A stretch of 64,000 bases of DNA from Eledone cirrhosa. Its lineage: Eukaryota; Mollusca; Cephalopoda; Octopoda; Eledonidae. A model generated the notes under the pieces. That model was not told the DNA's origin. It saw nothing but the letters and a program-made list of their open reading frames with translations, and ran no database searches. Positions 1-13,699 of this stretch are shown in pieces (position 1 is the stretch's first letter; each line of letters starts with the position of its first letter). The position numbers and the translations under genes were made by a program. The stretch spans positions 31,037,812-31,101,811 of the forward strand of contig OZ024748.1 of assembly GCA_964016885.1 (NCBI GenBank), given 5' to 3'.

Positions 1-249
1 GTTGGACAGCACTGCGCATACGCTAAGTTTGGACCGTAGTGCGTTGCGCGAAGGAGGGACCGCACAGCGCATGCGCGAAGGGTGGACAGCACTGCGCATG
101 CGCTAATGTTGGACCATAGGGCGCATGCGCGAAGGTTGGACCGTAGTGCGCATGCGCTAAGGTTGGACCGTACTGCGCATGCGCCAAGTTAAGACAGCAG
201 TGCGCATGCGCAGTACGGTCCAATCTTAGCGCATGCGCACTACGGCCAA
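1..249. repeat. 27-bp GC-rich tandem repeat with GCGCATGCGC core
   Basis: About nine units of 27 bp. A typical unit is GGTTGGACCGTAGT, then GCGCATGCGC, then TAA. The perfect decamer core starts at 67, 94, 121, 148, 175, 202 and 229, exactly 27 bp apart each time. Two degenerate cores lie upstream, at 14-23 and about 41-49. Flanks up to about 200 read GGTTGGACC...TAA; from 213 on they read as the reverse complement (GTACGGTCC, CTTAGCGC). The core fits the central part of the NRF1 consensus YGCGCAYGCGCR and is alternating purine-pyrimidine. The array continues beyond the left window edge. Nine-codon units let the minus strand stay open as a 9-residue peptide repeat, which I do not regard as a gene. 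Confidence 0.9.
201..212. promoter_or_regulatory. Perfect TGCGCATGCGCA palindrome, NRF1-type site at orientation switch
   Basis: This 12-bp sequence equals its own reverse complement and satisfies all positions of the NRF1 consensus YGCGCAYGCGCR. The other cores in the array lack one or both flanking bases. It is also where the 27-bp units change orientation. Binding in vivo is inference; no gene promoter is visible nearby. Confidence 0.5.
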
Positions 250-1999
250 CCTTAGACTTAAACCACAAACCCAAGCCTTAGAGTTAAACCATAACCACAA
301 GCCGTAGACTTAAACCCAACACCAAGCTTTAGAGTTAGACTTAAACCCCAACCCCAATCGTTAGACATAGATTTAAACCCCAACCCTAAGCCTTAGACTT
401 AAACTTAAATCCCAACCCCAAGTCTTAGACATAGACTTAAACCACAACACTAAAACATGGACTTAGACTTAAAACTCAACCACTAGCATTAGACTTAGAC
501 TTAAAGCCAACACCAAGCCTTAGACTTAAAGCGTAACCCTAAGCCTTAGACTTAAACCCACACTCCAAACCTTAGACTTAGACTTAAACCCAAAACGATA
601 GCCTTAGACATACACTTAAATCCCAACACCAAACCTTAGACATAGACTTAAACCCAACCAGAAGTCTTACATTTAGACTTAAACACCAACCGCAAGCCTC
701 AGACTTCGACTTAACGCCGAACACGAAACCTTAAAATTAGACTTAAACCCGAAATCCAAGCATTAGACTTAGATTTAAACCCTAAATCCAAGCCTTAGAC
801 TAAAACCCTAACCCCAAGCCTTAGTTTTAAATCCTAACACCAACCTTTAGACTTAGTCTTAAAATCACAAACACAAGCCTTAGAGTTAAACCCCAACCTC
901 TACCCTTAGATGTAAAATTAAACCCCAACTCCAAGACATAGACTTAAACCCCAACCTCAAGCCTTAGACGTAGACTTAAAACCCAACCCAAAGCCTTAAA
1001 CTTAGACTTAAACCCCAACCCCAAGACTTAGACTAAGACTTAAACCCCAACCTCAAGCGTTAGACTTAGACATAAACCCCAACTCCAAGCTTTGGAATTA
1101 AAACCTAACCCCAAGACTTAGTCCTAAATCCTAACGCAAACCCTTACACTTAGACTAAAACCACAAACCCAATCCTTAGAGTTAGATTAAAACCCAAGCA
1201 CAAGACTTAGACTCAGATTTAAACCCAACCACAAGCCTTAGACTTAGACTTAAACCCCAACCACAACCCTTAGACATAGATTTAAACCCCAACCCTAAGC
1301 CTTAGACTTAGACTTAAACCCCAAGCCCAACATTAGAGTTAGAATTGAAATCCAAGCGCAAGCGTTAGATTTAGACTTGAACCCCAACCACAAGCATAAA
1401 ACTTAGACTTAAACCCCAGCACCAAAACTTAGACTTAGACTTAAACCCCAACCCCAGGCCTCAGACTTAAACTTAAACCTCAACACAAAGCGTTAGACTT
1501 AGACTTAAACCGAACCCCAAGCCTTAGACTTAAACCTCAACCACAAGCCTTAGAATTAGACTTAAAGCCCAACCTAAAACCTTAGACTTAGATTTAAACC
1601 CCAACCCCAAGCCTTAGACATATACTTAAACCACAACTCCAAGCCTTACAATTAAACCCTAACCCCAAGCCTTAGACTTAAATCCTAAACCAAGCCTTAG
1701 AAATAGACTTAAACCCCAAAACCAACCCTTAGAAATGACTTAAACCCCAAACCCAAGCTTCAGATTTAGACATAAACGCGAACCCAAAGCCTTAGAATTT
1801 TACTTAAACCCCAACCCGAGCCTTAGACCTAGATTTAAACCCCAACCCCAAGCCTTAGAATTAGACTTAAACCCGAACCCCAAGCCTTAGACTTAAACCC
1901 GAACCCCAAGCCTTAGACTTAGACATAAACGCCAAACCGAAGGCTTAGACTTAGACTTAAACCCAACCCCCAGCCTTAGATTTCGACTTAAACCCCAAA

Positions 2000-4900
2000 T
2001 CCAAGCCTTAGAGTTACACTTACACCATAATCCCAAGCTTTAGACTTAGACATAAACCCCAAACCCAAGTCTTAGAATTAGACTTAAACCGTACACCAAA
2101 CTCCAACACAAAGCCTTAGACTTAGACGTAATCCCCAAATACAAGCCTTCAATTAAACCATAAACACAAGCCTTAGACTTAAACCCAAACGCCAAGCCTT
2201 AGACTTAGACTTAAACCGCAATCACTAGTGTTAGTTGTAAACTTAAACCCCAACCCCTAAATTTAGACTTAGACTAAAACCCTAAGCCTTACAATTACCC
2301 TTAAACCCAAACTATAATCCTTAGACTTAGACTTAAAGCCCAACCCCAAGCCTTAGACTTAGACTTGAACCCCAACCCAAGGCCTTAGATTTAAACTAAA
2401 CCCCAATCCCTAGCCTTAGACGTAAACTTAAACATAGACTTAGACGTAAACCCCAACCTCAAGCCTTAGGCGTAGACTTAAACGCCAACCCAAAGCTTAC
2501 ACTTAAACCTTAACCCCAAGACTTAGACTTAAACTCTAACCTTAGACTTAGACTTAAACCTTAACCCCAACCCTTAAACTTAGACTTAAAGCCCAACCCC
2601 AAGGCTTAGACTTAGACTTACACCCCAACCCCAAGCCTTAGAAGTAAACTTAAACCGCAACTCCAAGACATAGACTTAGACTTAAAGCCCAACCTCAAGC
2701 CTTAGAATTAAACCCTAACAACAAGACTTAGCCCAACCCGTAAACTTAAACCGCAACCGCATGCCTCAGACTTAGACTTAAAGCCGAACACGAGACTTAA
2801 AATTAGACTTAAACCCCAAATCCATGCTTTAGACTTAGATTTAAATCCCAATCCCAAGACTTAGACTTAGATTTGAACACGAACCCCAAGCCTTAGACTT
2901 AAATGCCAACCACAATTCTTAGACTTAGACTTAAACCCCAAAACCAAGCCTTAGACTTAAACCCTAACCCCAAGCCATAGACTTAAATCCTAACATCAAC
3001 TCTTAGACGTAGATTTAAACCACAAACCCAAGACTTAGACCTAGACTTAAACCCCAACCACAAGACTTAGACATAGACGTAAACCACAACCTCAAGATTA
3101 GACTTAGACTTAAACCCCAGCTTCAAGCCTTAGACTTAGACTTACACCCCAACCCCAAGCCTTAGACGTAAACCTAAACCCCAACTCCAAGACTTAGACT
3201 TAGACTTAAACCAAAACCTCAAGCCTTAGACGTAGACACTAACCACAAACCAGAGCCTTAGACTTAGAATTAAACCCGAACCCCAAGACTTAGACATAGA
3301 CTTAAACCACAACCCCAAGCCTTAGACTTAAACCCCAACCACAAGCCTTAGACTTAGACGTAAACGCCAAAACCAAGCCTTAGACTTAAACCCTAACCCC
3401 AAGGCTTAGACTTAAATCCTAACACAAACCCTTAGACGTAGACTTAAACCAGAACCCCAAGCCTTAGAATTTGACTTAAACCCCAACCCAAACCTTAGAC
3501 CTAGACTTAAACCCCAACCCAAGCCTTAGATTTAAATCATAACCATTAGATTTAAACCCCAACCACAAGTCTTAGACTTAGACTTAAACCCCAAACCCAA
3601 GCCTTAGATTTAGACTTAAACCCCAACCCCAAGCCTCAGATTTAGACATAAACCCGAACCCAAAGCCTTAGAATTTGACTTAAACCCCAACACAAGCATT
3701 AGACCTAGACTTAAACCCCAACCCCAAGCCTTAGGCTTAGACTTAAATCCCAACCACAAGCCTTAGAATTAAACCCTAACACAAACCTTAGACTTAGACT
3801 TAAACCCCAACCACAAGAGTTAGAATTAGACTTAAACCCGAACCCCAACCCTTAGACTTAGACATAAACGCCAAACCGAAGTCTTAGACTTAGACTTAAT
3901 CCCCAACCCCCAGACTTAGATTTCGACTTAAACCCCAACTCCGAGACTTAGACTTACACTTACACCCCAACCCCACGCTTTCGATTTAAACTTAAACCCT
4001 ACCCCAAGCCATAGACTTAGACATAAACCCCAAACCCAAGCCTTAGATTTAAACCCGTACACAAAAATCCCATCCCCAAGCATTAGACTTAGACTTAAAC
4101 CCAAACCTTAAGCTTTAGACTTAGACGTAATCCCCAACTACAAGCCTTCAATTAAACACAAGCCTTAGTCTTAAACCAAAACGCCAAGCCTTAGACTTAG
4201 ACTTAAACCACAATCCCTAGCCTTAGACGTAAACTTAAACCCCAACCCCTAAACTTAGACTTAGACTTAAACCCTAACCCCATGCCTTAGACTTAAACCC
4301 TAAGCCTTAGAATTACCCTTAAACCCCAACTATAAGCCTTAGACTTAGACTTAAACCCCAACCCCAAGCCTTAGACTTAGACTTGAACCCCAACCCAAAG
4401 CCTTAGACTCAGACTTAAACTCCAACCATTAGACTTAGACTAAACCCCAACCCCAAGCCTTAGACGTACACTTAAACTTAGACTTAGACGTAAACCCCAA
4501 CCTCAAGCCTTAGGCGTAGACTTAAACCCCAACCCAAAGCTTACACTTAAACCCTAACCCCAAGACTTAGACTTAAACTCTAACCTTAGTCTTAGACTTA
4601 AACCCCAACCCAAGCCTTAGACTTAAAATTAAACCCTAACAACAAGTCTTAGACTTAAAACCTAACCCCAACTCGAAGCCTTAGCCCAATCCGTAAACTT
4701 CAACCCCAACCCAAAACCTCAGACTTAGACTTAAACACCAACCCCAAGCTTTAGACTTCGACATAAACCGCAACCACATGCATTAGACTTAGACTTAAAC
4801 CCTAACCTCAAGATTAGACTTAGACTTAAACGCCAGCTTCAAGCCTTAGACTTAGACTTACACCCCAACCCCAAGCCTTAGACGTAGACACTAACCCCAA

Positions 4901-7900
4901 ACCAGAGTCTTAGACTTAGAATTAAACCCCAACCCCAAGACTTAGACATAGACTTAAACCACAACCCCAAGCCTTAGAATTAAACCCTAACAACAAGACT
5001 TATAACTTTAAATCTAACCCCAACCCCAAACCTTAGCCCAACCCGTAATCTTAAACCCCAACCGAAAGTCTTAGACTTAGACTTAACGACAAACCCAAAG
5101 CCTTAGACTTAAACCAAAACCCCAAAACATAGATTTAATCCCCAACCTCAAGCCTTAGAGATATTCTTAAACCCCAACCCCAAACGTTAGACATAGATTT
5201 AAACCCCAACCCCAAGCCTTAGACTTTGACTTAAAACCCAACCACTAGCATTAGTCTTAGAATTAAACCCCAACCCCAAGCCTTAGACATAGGCTTAAAC
5301 ACAAACCCCCAAGCATAGACTTAAATCCCAATTCCAACACTTAGACTTAAACCTCTATCCAAAGCCTTAGAATTAGCCTTAAACCCCAAACCGAAGGTTT
5401 AGACTTAGATTTAAACCCTAACCACAACCTTAGACTTAGACTTAAACCCCAAAACCAACCCTTAGATTTAGACTTAAACCCCAACCCCAAGCCTCAGATT
5501 TAGACATAAACGCGAACCCAAAGCCTTAGAATTTGACTTAAACCCCAACACCAAGCCTTGGGCTTAGACTTAAACCCAAACTCCTAGCCTTAGACTTAAA
5601 TTTAAATCCCAACCCCAAGCCTTACAATTAAACCCTAACACGAACCCTAAGATTTAGACTTAAATCTAAACCACAAGACTTAGACTTAGACATAAACGCC
5701 AAACCGAAGGCTTAGACTTAGACTTAAACCCAACCGCCAGCCTTAGATTTCGACTTAAAACCCAAATCCAAGCCTTAGAGTTACACTTACAGCCTAACCG
5801 CTTTAGACTTAGACATAAACCCCAAACCGAAGGCTTAGAATTAGACTTAAACCCGTACACCAAACCCCAACACCAAGCTTAGACTTAAACCCAAACCTTA
5901 AGCTTTAGACTTAGACGTAATCCCCAAATACAAGCCTTCAATTAAACCATAAACACAAGCCTTAGACTTAAACCCAAACGCCAAGCCTTAGACTTAGACT
6001 TAAACCACAATCCCTAGTGTTAGTTGTAAACTTAAACCCCAACCGCTAAACTTAGACTTAGACTTAAACCCTAAGCCTTAGATTTACCCTTAAACGCCAA
6101 CTATAAGCCTTAGACTTAGACTTAAACCCCAACCCCAAGCCTTAGACTTAGACTTGAACCCCAACCCAAAGCCTTAGACTTAAACTAAACCCCAACCCCT
6201 AGCCTTAGACGTAAACTTAAACTTAGACTTAGACGTAAACCACAACCTTAAGCCTTAGGCGTAGACTTAAACCCCAACCCAAAGCTTACACTTAAAGCCT
6301 AACCCCAAGCCTTAGACTTAAACTCTAACCTTAGTCTTAGACTTAAATACAGACCCCAAGCCTTAGACTTAGACTTAAAACTTAACCCCAACCCTTAAAC
6401 TTAGATTTAAAGCCCAACCCCAAGGCTTAGACTTAGACTTACACCCAACCCCTAGCCTTAGACGTAAACTTAAACCCCAACTTAGACTTAAAGCCCAACC
6501 TCAAGCCTTAGACATAGACACTAAGCCCAAACCAAAGCCTGAGAGATAGAATTAAACCCCAACCACAAGCCTTATACATAGACTTAAACCACAACCCCAA
6601 GCCTTAGAATTAAACCCTAACAACAAGAATTAGACTTAAAATCTAGCCCCAACCCCAAGCCTTAGCCCAACCCGTAAACTTTAATCCCAACCGCAAGCCT
6701 CAGACTTAGACTTAAAGCCGAACACGAAGCCTTAAAATTAGACTTAAACCCGAAATCCATGCTTTAGACTTAGATTTAAATCCCAATCCCAAGACTTAGA
6801 CTTAGACTTAAATGCCAACCCCAAGCCTTAGACTTAGACTTAAATCCCAACCCCAAGCCTTAGATTTAAATCCTAACCCTTAGATTTAAACCCAACCACA
6901 ATTCTTAGACTTAGACTTAAACCCCAAAACCAAGCCTTAGATTTAGACTTAAACCCCAACCCCAAGCCTCAGATTTAAACCCGAACCCGAAGCCTTAGAA
7001 TTTGACTTAAACCCCAACCCAAGCATTAGACCTAGACTTAAACCCCAACCCCAAGCCTGAGGCTTAGACTTAAATCCCAACCCCAAGCCTTAGAATTAAA
7101 CCCTAACACGAACCCTTAGACTTAGACTTAAACCACAACCACAAGAGTTAGAATTAGACTTAAACCCGAACCCCAACCCTTAGACTTAGACATAAACGCC
7201 AAACCGAAGTCTTAGACTTAGACTTAAACCCCAACCCCCAGCCTTAGATTTCGACTTAAACCCCAACTCCAAGACTTAGACTTACACTTACACCCCAACC
7301 CCAAGCTTTCGATTTAAACTTAAACCCTACCCCAAGCCATAGACTTAGACATAAACCTCAAACCCAAGCCTTAGAATTAGACTTAAACCGGTACACAAAA
7401 ATCCCATCCCCAAGCCTTAGACTTAGACTTAAACCCAAACCTTAAGCTTTAGACTTAGACGTAATCCCCAACTACAAGCCTTCAATTAAACCATAAACAC
7501 AAGCCTTAGACTTAAACCAAAACGCCAAGCCTTAGACTTAGACTTAAACCACAATCCCTAGCCTTAGACGTAAACTTAAACCCCAACCCCTAAACTTAGA
7601 ATTAGACTTAAACCCTAACCACATGCCTTAGACTTAAACCCTAAGCCTTAGAATTACCCTTAAACCCCAACTATAATCCTTAGACTTAGACTTAAACCCC
7701 AACCCCAAGCCTTAGACTCAGACTTAAACTCCAACCATTAGACTTAGACTAAACCCCAACCCCAAGCCTTAGGGGTAGACTTAAACCCCAACCCAAAGCT
7801 TATACTTAAACCGTAACCCCAAACCTTATACTAAAACTCTAACCTTAGTCTTAGACTTAAACCCCAACCCCAAGCCTTAGACTTAAAATTAAACCCTAAC

Positions 7901-10900
7901 AACAAGTCTTAGACTTTAAACCTAACCCCAACTCGAAGCCTTAGCCCAACCCGTAAACTTCAACCCCAACCCCAAGCTTTAGACTTCGACATAAACCGCA
8001 ACCACATGCATTAGACTTAGACTTAAACCCTAACCTCAAGATTAGACTTAGACTTAAACCTCAGCTTCAAGCCTTAGACGTAGACTTACACCCCAACCCC
8101 AAGCCTTAGACGTAAACCTAAACCCCAATTCCAAGACTTAGACTTAGACTTAAACCAAAACCTCAAGCCTTAGACGTAGACACTAACCCCAAACCAGAGC
8201 CTTAGACTTAGAATTAAACCCCAACCCCAAGACTTAGACATAGACTTAAACCACAACTCCAAGCCTTAGAATTAAACCCTAACAACAAGACTTAGACTTT
8301 AAATCTAACCCCAACACCAAGCCTTAGCCCAACCCGTAAACTTAAACCCCAACCAATAGTCTTAGACTTAGACTTAACCACAAACCCAAAGCCTTAGACT
8401 TAAACCAAAACCCAAATCATAGATTTAATCCCCAACCCCAAGCCTTAGAGATATTCTTAAACCCCAACCCCAAACGTTAGACATAGATTTAAACCCCAAC
8501 CCCAAGCCTTAGACTTAAAACCCAACCACTAGCATTAGTCTTAGAATTAAACCCCAACCCCAAGCCTTAACAGAGGCTTAAACACAAACCCCCAAGCATA
8601 GACTTAAATCCCAACTCCAACACTTAGACTTAAACCTTTATCCAAAGCCTTAGAATTAGCCTTAAACCCCAAACCGAAGCTTTAGACTTAGATTTAAACC
8701 CTAACCACAACCTTAGACTTAGACTTAAACCCCAAAACCAACCCTTAGATTTAGATTTAAACCCCAACCCCAAGCCTCAGATTTAGACATAAACGCGAAC
8801 CCAAAGCCTTAGAATTTGACTTAAACCCCAACCCAAGCATTAGACCTAGACTTAAACCCCAACCCCAAGCCTTAGGCTTAGACTTAAACCCAAACTCCTA
8901 GCCTTAGACTTAAACTTAAATCCCAACCCCAAGCCTTAGAATTAAACCCTAACACGAACCCTTAGACTTAGACTTAAACCCCAACCACAAGAGTTAGAAT
9001 TAGACATAAACCCGAACCCCAACCCTTAGACTTAGACATAAACGCCAAACCGAAGTCTTAGACTTAGACTTAAACCCCAACCTCCAGCCTTACATTTCGA
9101 CTTAAACCCCAACTCCAAGACATAGACTTACACTTACACCCTAACCCCAAGCTTTAGACTTAGACATAAACCCTAAACCCAAGTCTTAGAATTAGACTTA
9201 AAACCGTACACCAAACCCCAACCCCAAGCCTTAGACTTAGACTTAAACCCAAACCTGAAGCTTTAAACTTAGACGTAATCCCCAAATACAAGCCTTCAAT
9301 TAAACCATAAACACAAGCCTTAGACTTAAACCCAAACGCCAAGCCTTAGACTTAGACTTAAACCACAATCCCTAGTGTTAGTTGTAAACTTAAACCCCAA
9401 CCCCTAAACTTAGACTTAGACTTAAACACTAAGCCTTAGATTTACCCTTAAACGCCAACTATAAGCCTTAGACTTAGACTTTAACCCCAACCCCAAGCCT
9501 TAGACTTAGACTTGAACCCCAACCCAAAGTCTTAGACTTAAACTAAACCCCAACCCCTAGTCTTAGACGTAAACTTAAACTTAGACTTAGACGTAAACCC
9601 CAACCTCAAGCCTTAGGAGTAGACTTAAACCCCAACCCAAAGCTTACACTTAAACCCTAACCCCAAGCCTTAGACTTAAACTCTAACCTTAGTCTTAGAC
9701 TTAAACACCAACCCCAAGCCTTAGACTTAGGCTTAAATACAAACCCCAAGCCTTAGACTTAGACTTTAACCTTAACCCCAACCCTTAAACTTAGACTTAA
9801 AGCCCAACCCCAAGGCTTAGACTTACACTTACACCCCAACCCCCAGCCTTAGATTTCGACTTAAACCGCAACTCCAAGATTTAGACTTACACTTACACCC
9901 TAACCCCAAGCTTTCGATTTACACTTAAACCCTACCCCAAGCCATAGACTTAGACATAAACACCAAACCCAAGCCTTAGAATTAGACTTAAACCCGTACA
10001 CAAAAATCCCACCCCCAAGACTTAGACTTAGACTTAAACCCCAACCCCAAGCCTTAGATTTAAATCCTAACCCTTAGATTTAAACCCAACCAGAATTCTT
10101 AGACTTAGACTTAAACCCCAAAATCAAGCCTTAGACGTACACCCTAACCCCAAGCATTAGACATAAATCCTAACACCAACCCTTAGACCTAGACTTAAAC
10201 CCCAACCACAAAACTTAGACTTAGATTTAAACCCGAACCCCAAGCCTTAGACTTAAACCCCAACCACAAGCCTTAGACTTAGATTTAAACCCCAAAACCA
10301 AGCCTTAGATTTAAACCCTAACCCCAAGCCTTAGAATTTGACTTAAACCCCAACCCAAGCTTTAGAGCTCGACTTAAACCCCAACCGCAAGCCTTAGATT
10401 TAAATCCTAACCCTTATATTTAATCCCCAACCACAAGTCTTAGACTTAGACTTAAACCCCAAACCCCAGCCTTAGATTTAGACTTAAACCCCAACGCCAA
10501 GCCTCAGATTTACACATAAACCCGAACCCAAAGCCTTAGAATTTGACTTAAACCCCAACCCAAGCATTAGACCTAGACTTAAATCCCAACCCCAAGCCTT
10601 AGGCTTAGACTTAAACCCAAACTCCTAGCCTTAGACTTAAACTTAAATCCCAACCCCAAGCCTTAGAATTAAACCCTAAAACGAACCCTTAGATTTAGTC
10701 TTAAACCCCAACCACAACAGTTAGAATTAGACTTAAACCCGAACCCCAACCCTTAGACTTAGACATAAACGCCAAACCGAAGTCTTAGACTTAGACTTAA
10801 ACCCCAACCCCAGCCTTAGATTTCGACTTAAACCCCAACTCCAAGACTTAGACTTACACTTACACCCTAAACTCAAGCTTTCGATTTAAACTTAAACCCT

Positions 10901-11500
10901 ACCCTAAGCCATAGACTTAGACATAAACCCAAACCCAAGCCTTAGAATTTGACTTAAACCCGTACACAAAAATCCCATCCCCAAGCTTTAGACTTAGACG
11001 TAATCCCCAACTACAAGCCTTCAATTGAACCATAAACACAAGCCTTAGACTTAAACCCAAACGCCAAGCCCTAGACTTAGACTTAAACCACAATCCCTAG
11101 CCTTAGAAGTAAACTTAAGCCCCAACCCCTAAACTTAGACTTAGACTTAAACCCTAACCCCATGCATTAGACTTAAACCCTAAGCTTTTGAATTACCCTT
11201 AAACCCCAACTATAAGCCTTAGACTTAGACTTAAACCCCAACCCCAGGCCTTAGACTTAGACTTGAACCCCAACCCAAAGCCGTAGACTTAGACTTAAAC
11301 CCCCACCCAAAGCTTACACTTAAACCCTAACCCCAAGCCTTAGACTTAAACTCTAACCTTAGTCTTAGACTTAAACCCCAACCCTAAGCCTTAGACTTAG
11401 GCTTAAATACAAACCCCAAGCCTTAGACTTAAAATTAAACCCTAACAACAAGTCTTAGACTTAAAACCTAACCCCAACTCGATGCCTTAGCCCAACCCGT
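2000..11500. repeat. Two-part (A-B) higher-order repeat, about 3.3-3.8 kb period
   Basis: A diagnostic unit ending CAAGCCTTCAATT occurs at 2142, 4141, 5931, 7475, 9289 and 11,014. It alternates between a form preceded by AAATA (2142, 5931, 9289) and a form preceded by AACTA (4141, 7475, 11,014). Same-form spacings are 3789 and 3358, and 3334 and 3539. The neighbouring units (for example the TTCGACTTAAACC variant, and the stretch with AACTATAAGCC) recur in the same order. The boundaries given are approximate. Confidence 0.75.
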
Positions 11501-13300
11501 AAACTTCAACCCAAAGCCTCAGACTTAGACTTAAACACCAACCCCAAGCCTTAGACATAGACTTAAACCCAAACCCCAAGCTTTAGCCTTCGACATAAAC
11601 CGCAACCACATGCATTAGACTTAGACTTAAACCCTAACCTCAAGATTAGACTTAGACTTAAACCCAAGCTTCAAGCCTTAGACTTAGACTTACATCCCAA
11701 CCCCAAGCCTTAGACGTAAACTTAAACCCCAACTCCAAGACTTAGACTTAGATTTAAACCAAAACCTCAAGCCTTAGACGTAGACACTAACCCCAAACCA
11801 GAGCCTTAGACTTTAAATCTAACCCCAACCCCAAGCCTTAGCCCAACCCGTAAACTTAAACCCCAACCGAAAGTCTTAGACTTAGACTTAACCACAAACC
11901 CAAAGCCTTAGACTTAAACCAAAACCCCAAAACATAGATTTAATCCCCAATCCCAAGCCTTAGAGATATTCTTAAACCCCAACCCCAAACGTTAGACATA
12001 GATTTAAACACCAACCCCAGGCCTTAGACTTTGACTTAAAACCCAACCACTAGCATTAGTCTTAGACTTAAACCCCAAACCCAAGCCTTAGACAGAGGCT
12101 TAAACACAAACCCCCAAGCATAGACTTAAATCCCAACTCCAACACTTAGACTTAAAACTCTATCCAAAGCCTTAGAATTAGCCTTAAACTCCAAACCGAA
12201 GCTTTAGACTTAGATTTAAACCCTAACCACAACCTTAGACTTAGACTTAAACCCCAAAACCAACCCTTAGATTTAGACTTAAACCCCAACCCCAATCCTC
12301 AGATTTAGACATAAACGCGAACCCAAAGCCTTAGGATTTGACTTAAACCCCAACCCAAGCCTTAGACATAGACTTAAACCTCAAATCAAAGCCTTAGACT
12401 TAGACTTAAACCCCAACCCCAAGCCTTAGACTTAGAGATAAACCTCCACAGCAGGTCTTAGACTTAAGCCCTAACCCCAACCCTTAAACTTAGATTTAAA
12501 CCCCAACCCCAAGGCTTAGACTTAGACTTACACACCAACCTCAAGCCTTAGACGTAGACATTAACGACAAACCAGAGCCTTAGACTTAAAATTAAACCCT
12601 AATAAGAACTCTTAGACTTAAAACCTAACCCCAACCCCAAACGTTAGACATAGATTTAAACCCCAACCCCAAGCCTTAGACGTTGACTTAAACCCCAACC
12701 ACTAGCATTAGACTTAGACTTAAACCTCAACCACTAGCATTGGACTTAGACTTAAACTCCAAGCCAAAGACATAGATTTAAACCCTAACCTCAAGATTAG
12801 ACTTAGACTTAAACCCCAGCTTCAAGCCTTAGACTTAGACTTACACCCCAACCCCAAGCCTTAGACGTAAACTTAAACCGCAACTCCAAGACTTAGACTT
12901 AGACTTAAACCACAACCTCAAGCCTTAGACGTAGACACTAACCCCAAACCGGAGCCTTAGACTTAGAATTAAACCCAAACCCCAAGCCTTAGACAGACTT
13001 AAATCCCAAACACAAGCTTTCAGACTTCGACATAAATCCCAACCACAAGCTTAGACTTAGAGTAAACCGCAACCATAAGCCGTAGACTTAGACTTAAACC
13101 CCAAGTCATAGACATAGACTTAAACTCCAACTTCAAGCCTTAGACGTAGACACTAACCCCAAACCAGAGCCTTAGACGTAGACTTAAACCCCAACGTCAA
13201 GCCTTAGACTTAGACTTAAACCCCAACCCCAAGCCTTAGACTTAGACTTAAACCCCAACCACTAGCATTAGACTTAGACTTAAACTCCAAGCCATACACA
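9460..13300. repeat. Segmental duplication, copy 1 (partner about 17,300-21,070)
   Basis: Rare variants recur at constant offset from copy 2: CCTTAGGAGT at 9611 and 17,450, CCCCAGCCTTAGATTTCGAC at 9841 and 17,680, and CAGAATTCTT at 10,091 and 17,930. All three give an offset of 7,839 bp. TTTAGAGCTC at 10,371 pairs with 18,116 (offset 7,745), showing about 94 bp lost from copy 2. Similarity remains recognisable to about 13,300. Confidence 0.8.
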
Positions 13301-13699
13301 TAGATTTAAACGCCAACCTCAAGATTTAGACTTAGAGTAAACCCCAGCTCCAAGCCTTAGCCTTAAACTCAAACCTCAACCCAAGCAGTAGACTTATACC
13401 ACAACCCCAAGCCTTAGAATGAAACACTAATAACAAGCCTTAGCCCAACCCGTAAACTTAAACCCCAACCCCAAGCCTTAGACTTAGACTTAAACCCCAA
13501 CCACTAGCATTAGACTTAGACTTAAACTCCAAGCCATACACATAGATTTAAACGCCAACCTCAAGATTTAGACTTAGAGTAAACCCCAGCTCCAAGCGTT
13601 AGCCTTAAACTCAAACCTCAACCCAAGCAGTAGACTTATACCACAACCCCAAGCCTTAGAATGAAACACTAATAACAAGCCTTAGCCCAACCCGTAAAC
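13216..13699. repeat. 242-bp near-identical tandem duplication
   Basis: Copy 1 is about 13,216-13,457 and copy 2 about 13,458-13,699. Both contain the same run of odd variants: CCATACACATAG, AGAGTAAACCCCAGCTCC, GCAGTAGACTTATACC and GAATGAAACACTAATAAC. By eye the copies differ by about one base (GCCTTAGCC versus GCGTTAGCC). Such identity among otherwise diverged units indicates a recent duplication. Confidence 0.85.

Noticed and set aside
1..249. CRISPR-like array of regularly spaced palindromic repeats
   Set aside because: There are no unique spacers; the whole 27-bp unit repeats, and the surrounding DNA is eukaryotic satellite.
23..274. 83-residue minus-strand frame with a 9-residue repeat (AHAxYGPTL type)
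   Set aside because: It is the direct reading of the 27-bp (nine-codon) tandem repeat, ends in the satellite, and has no domain or gene context.
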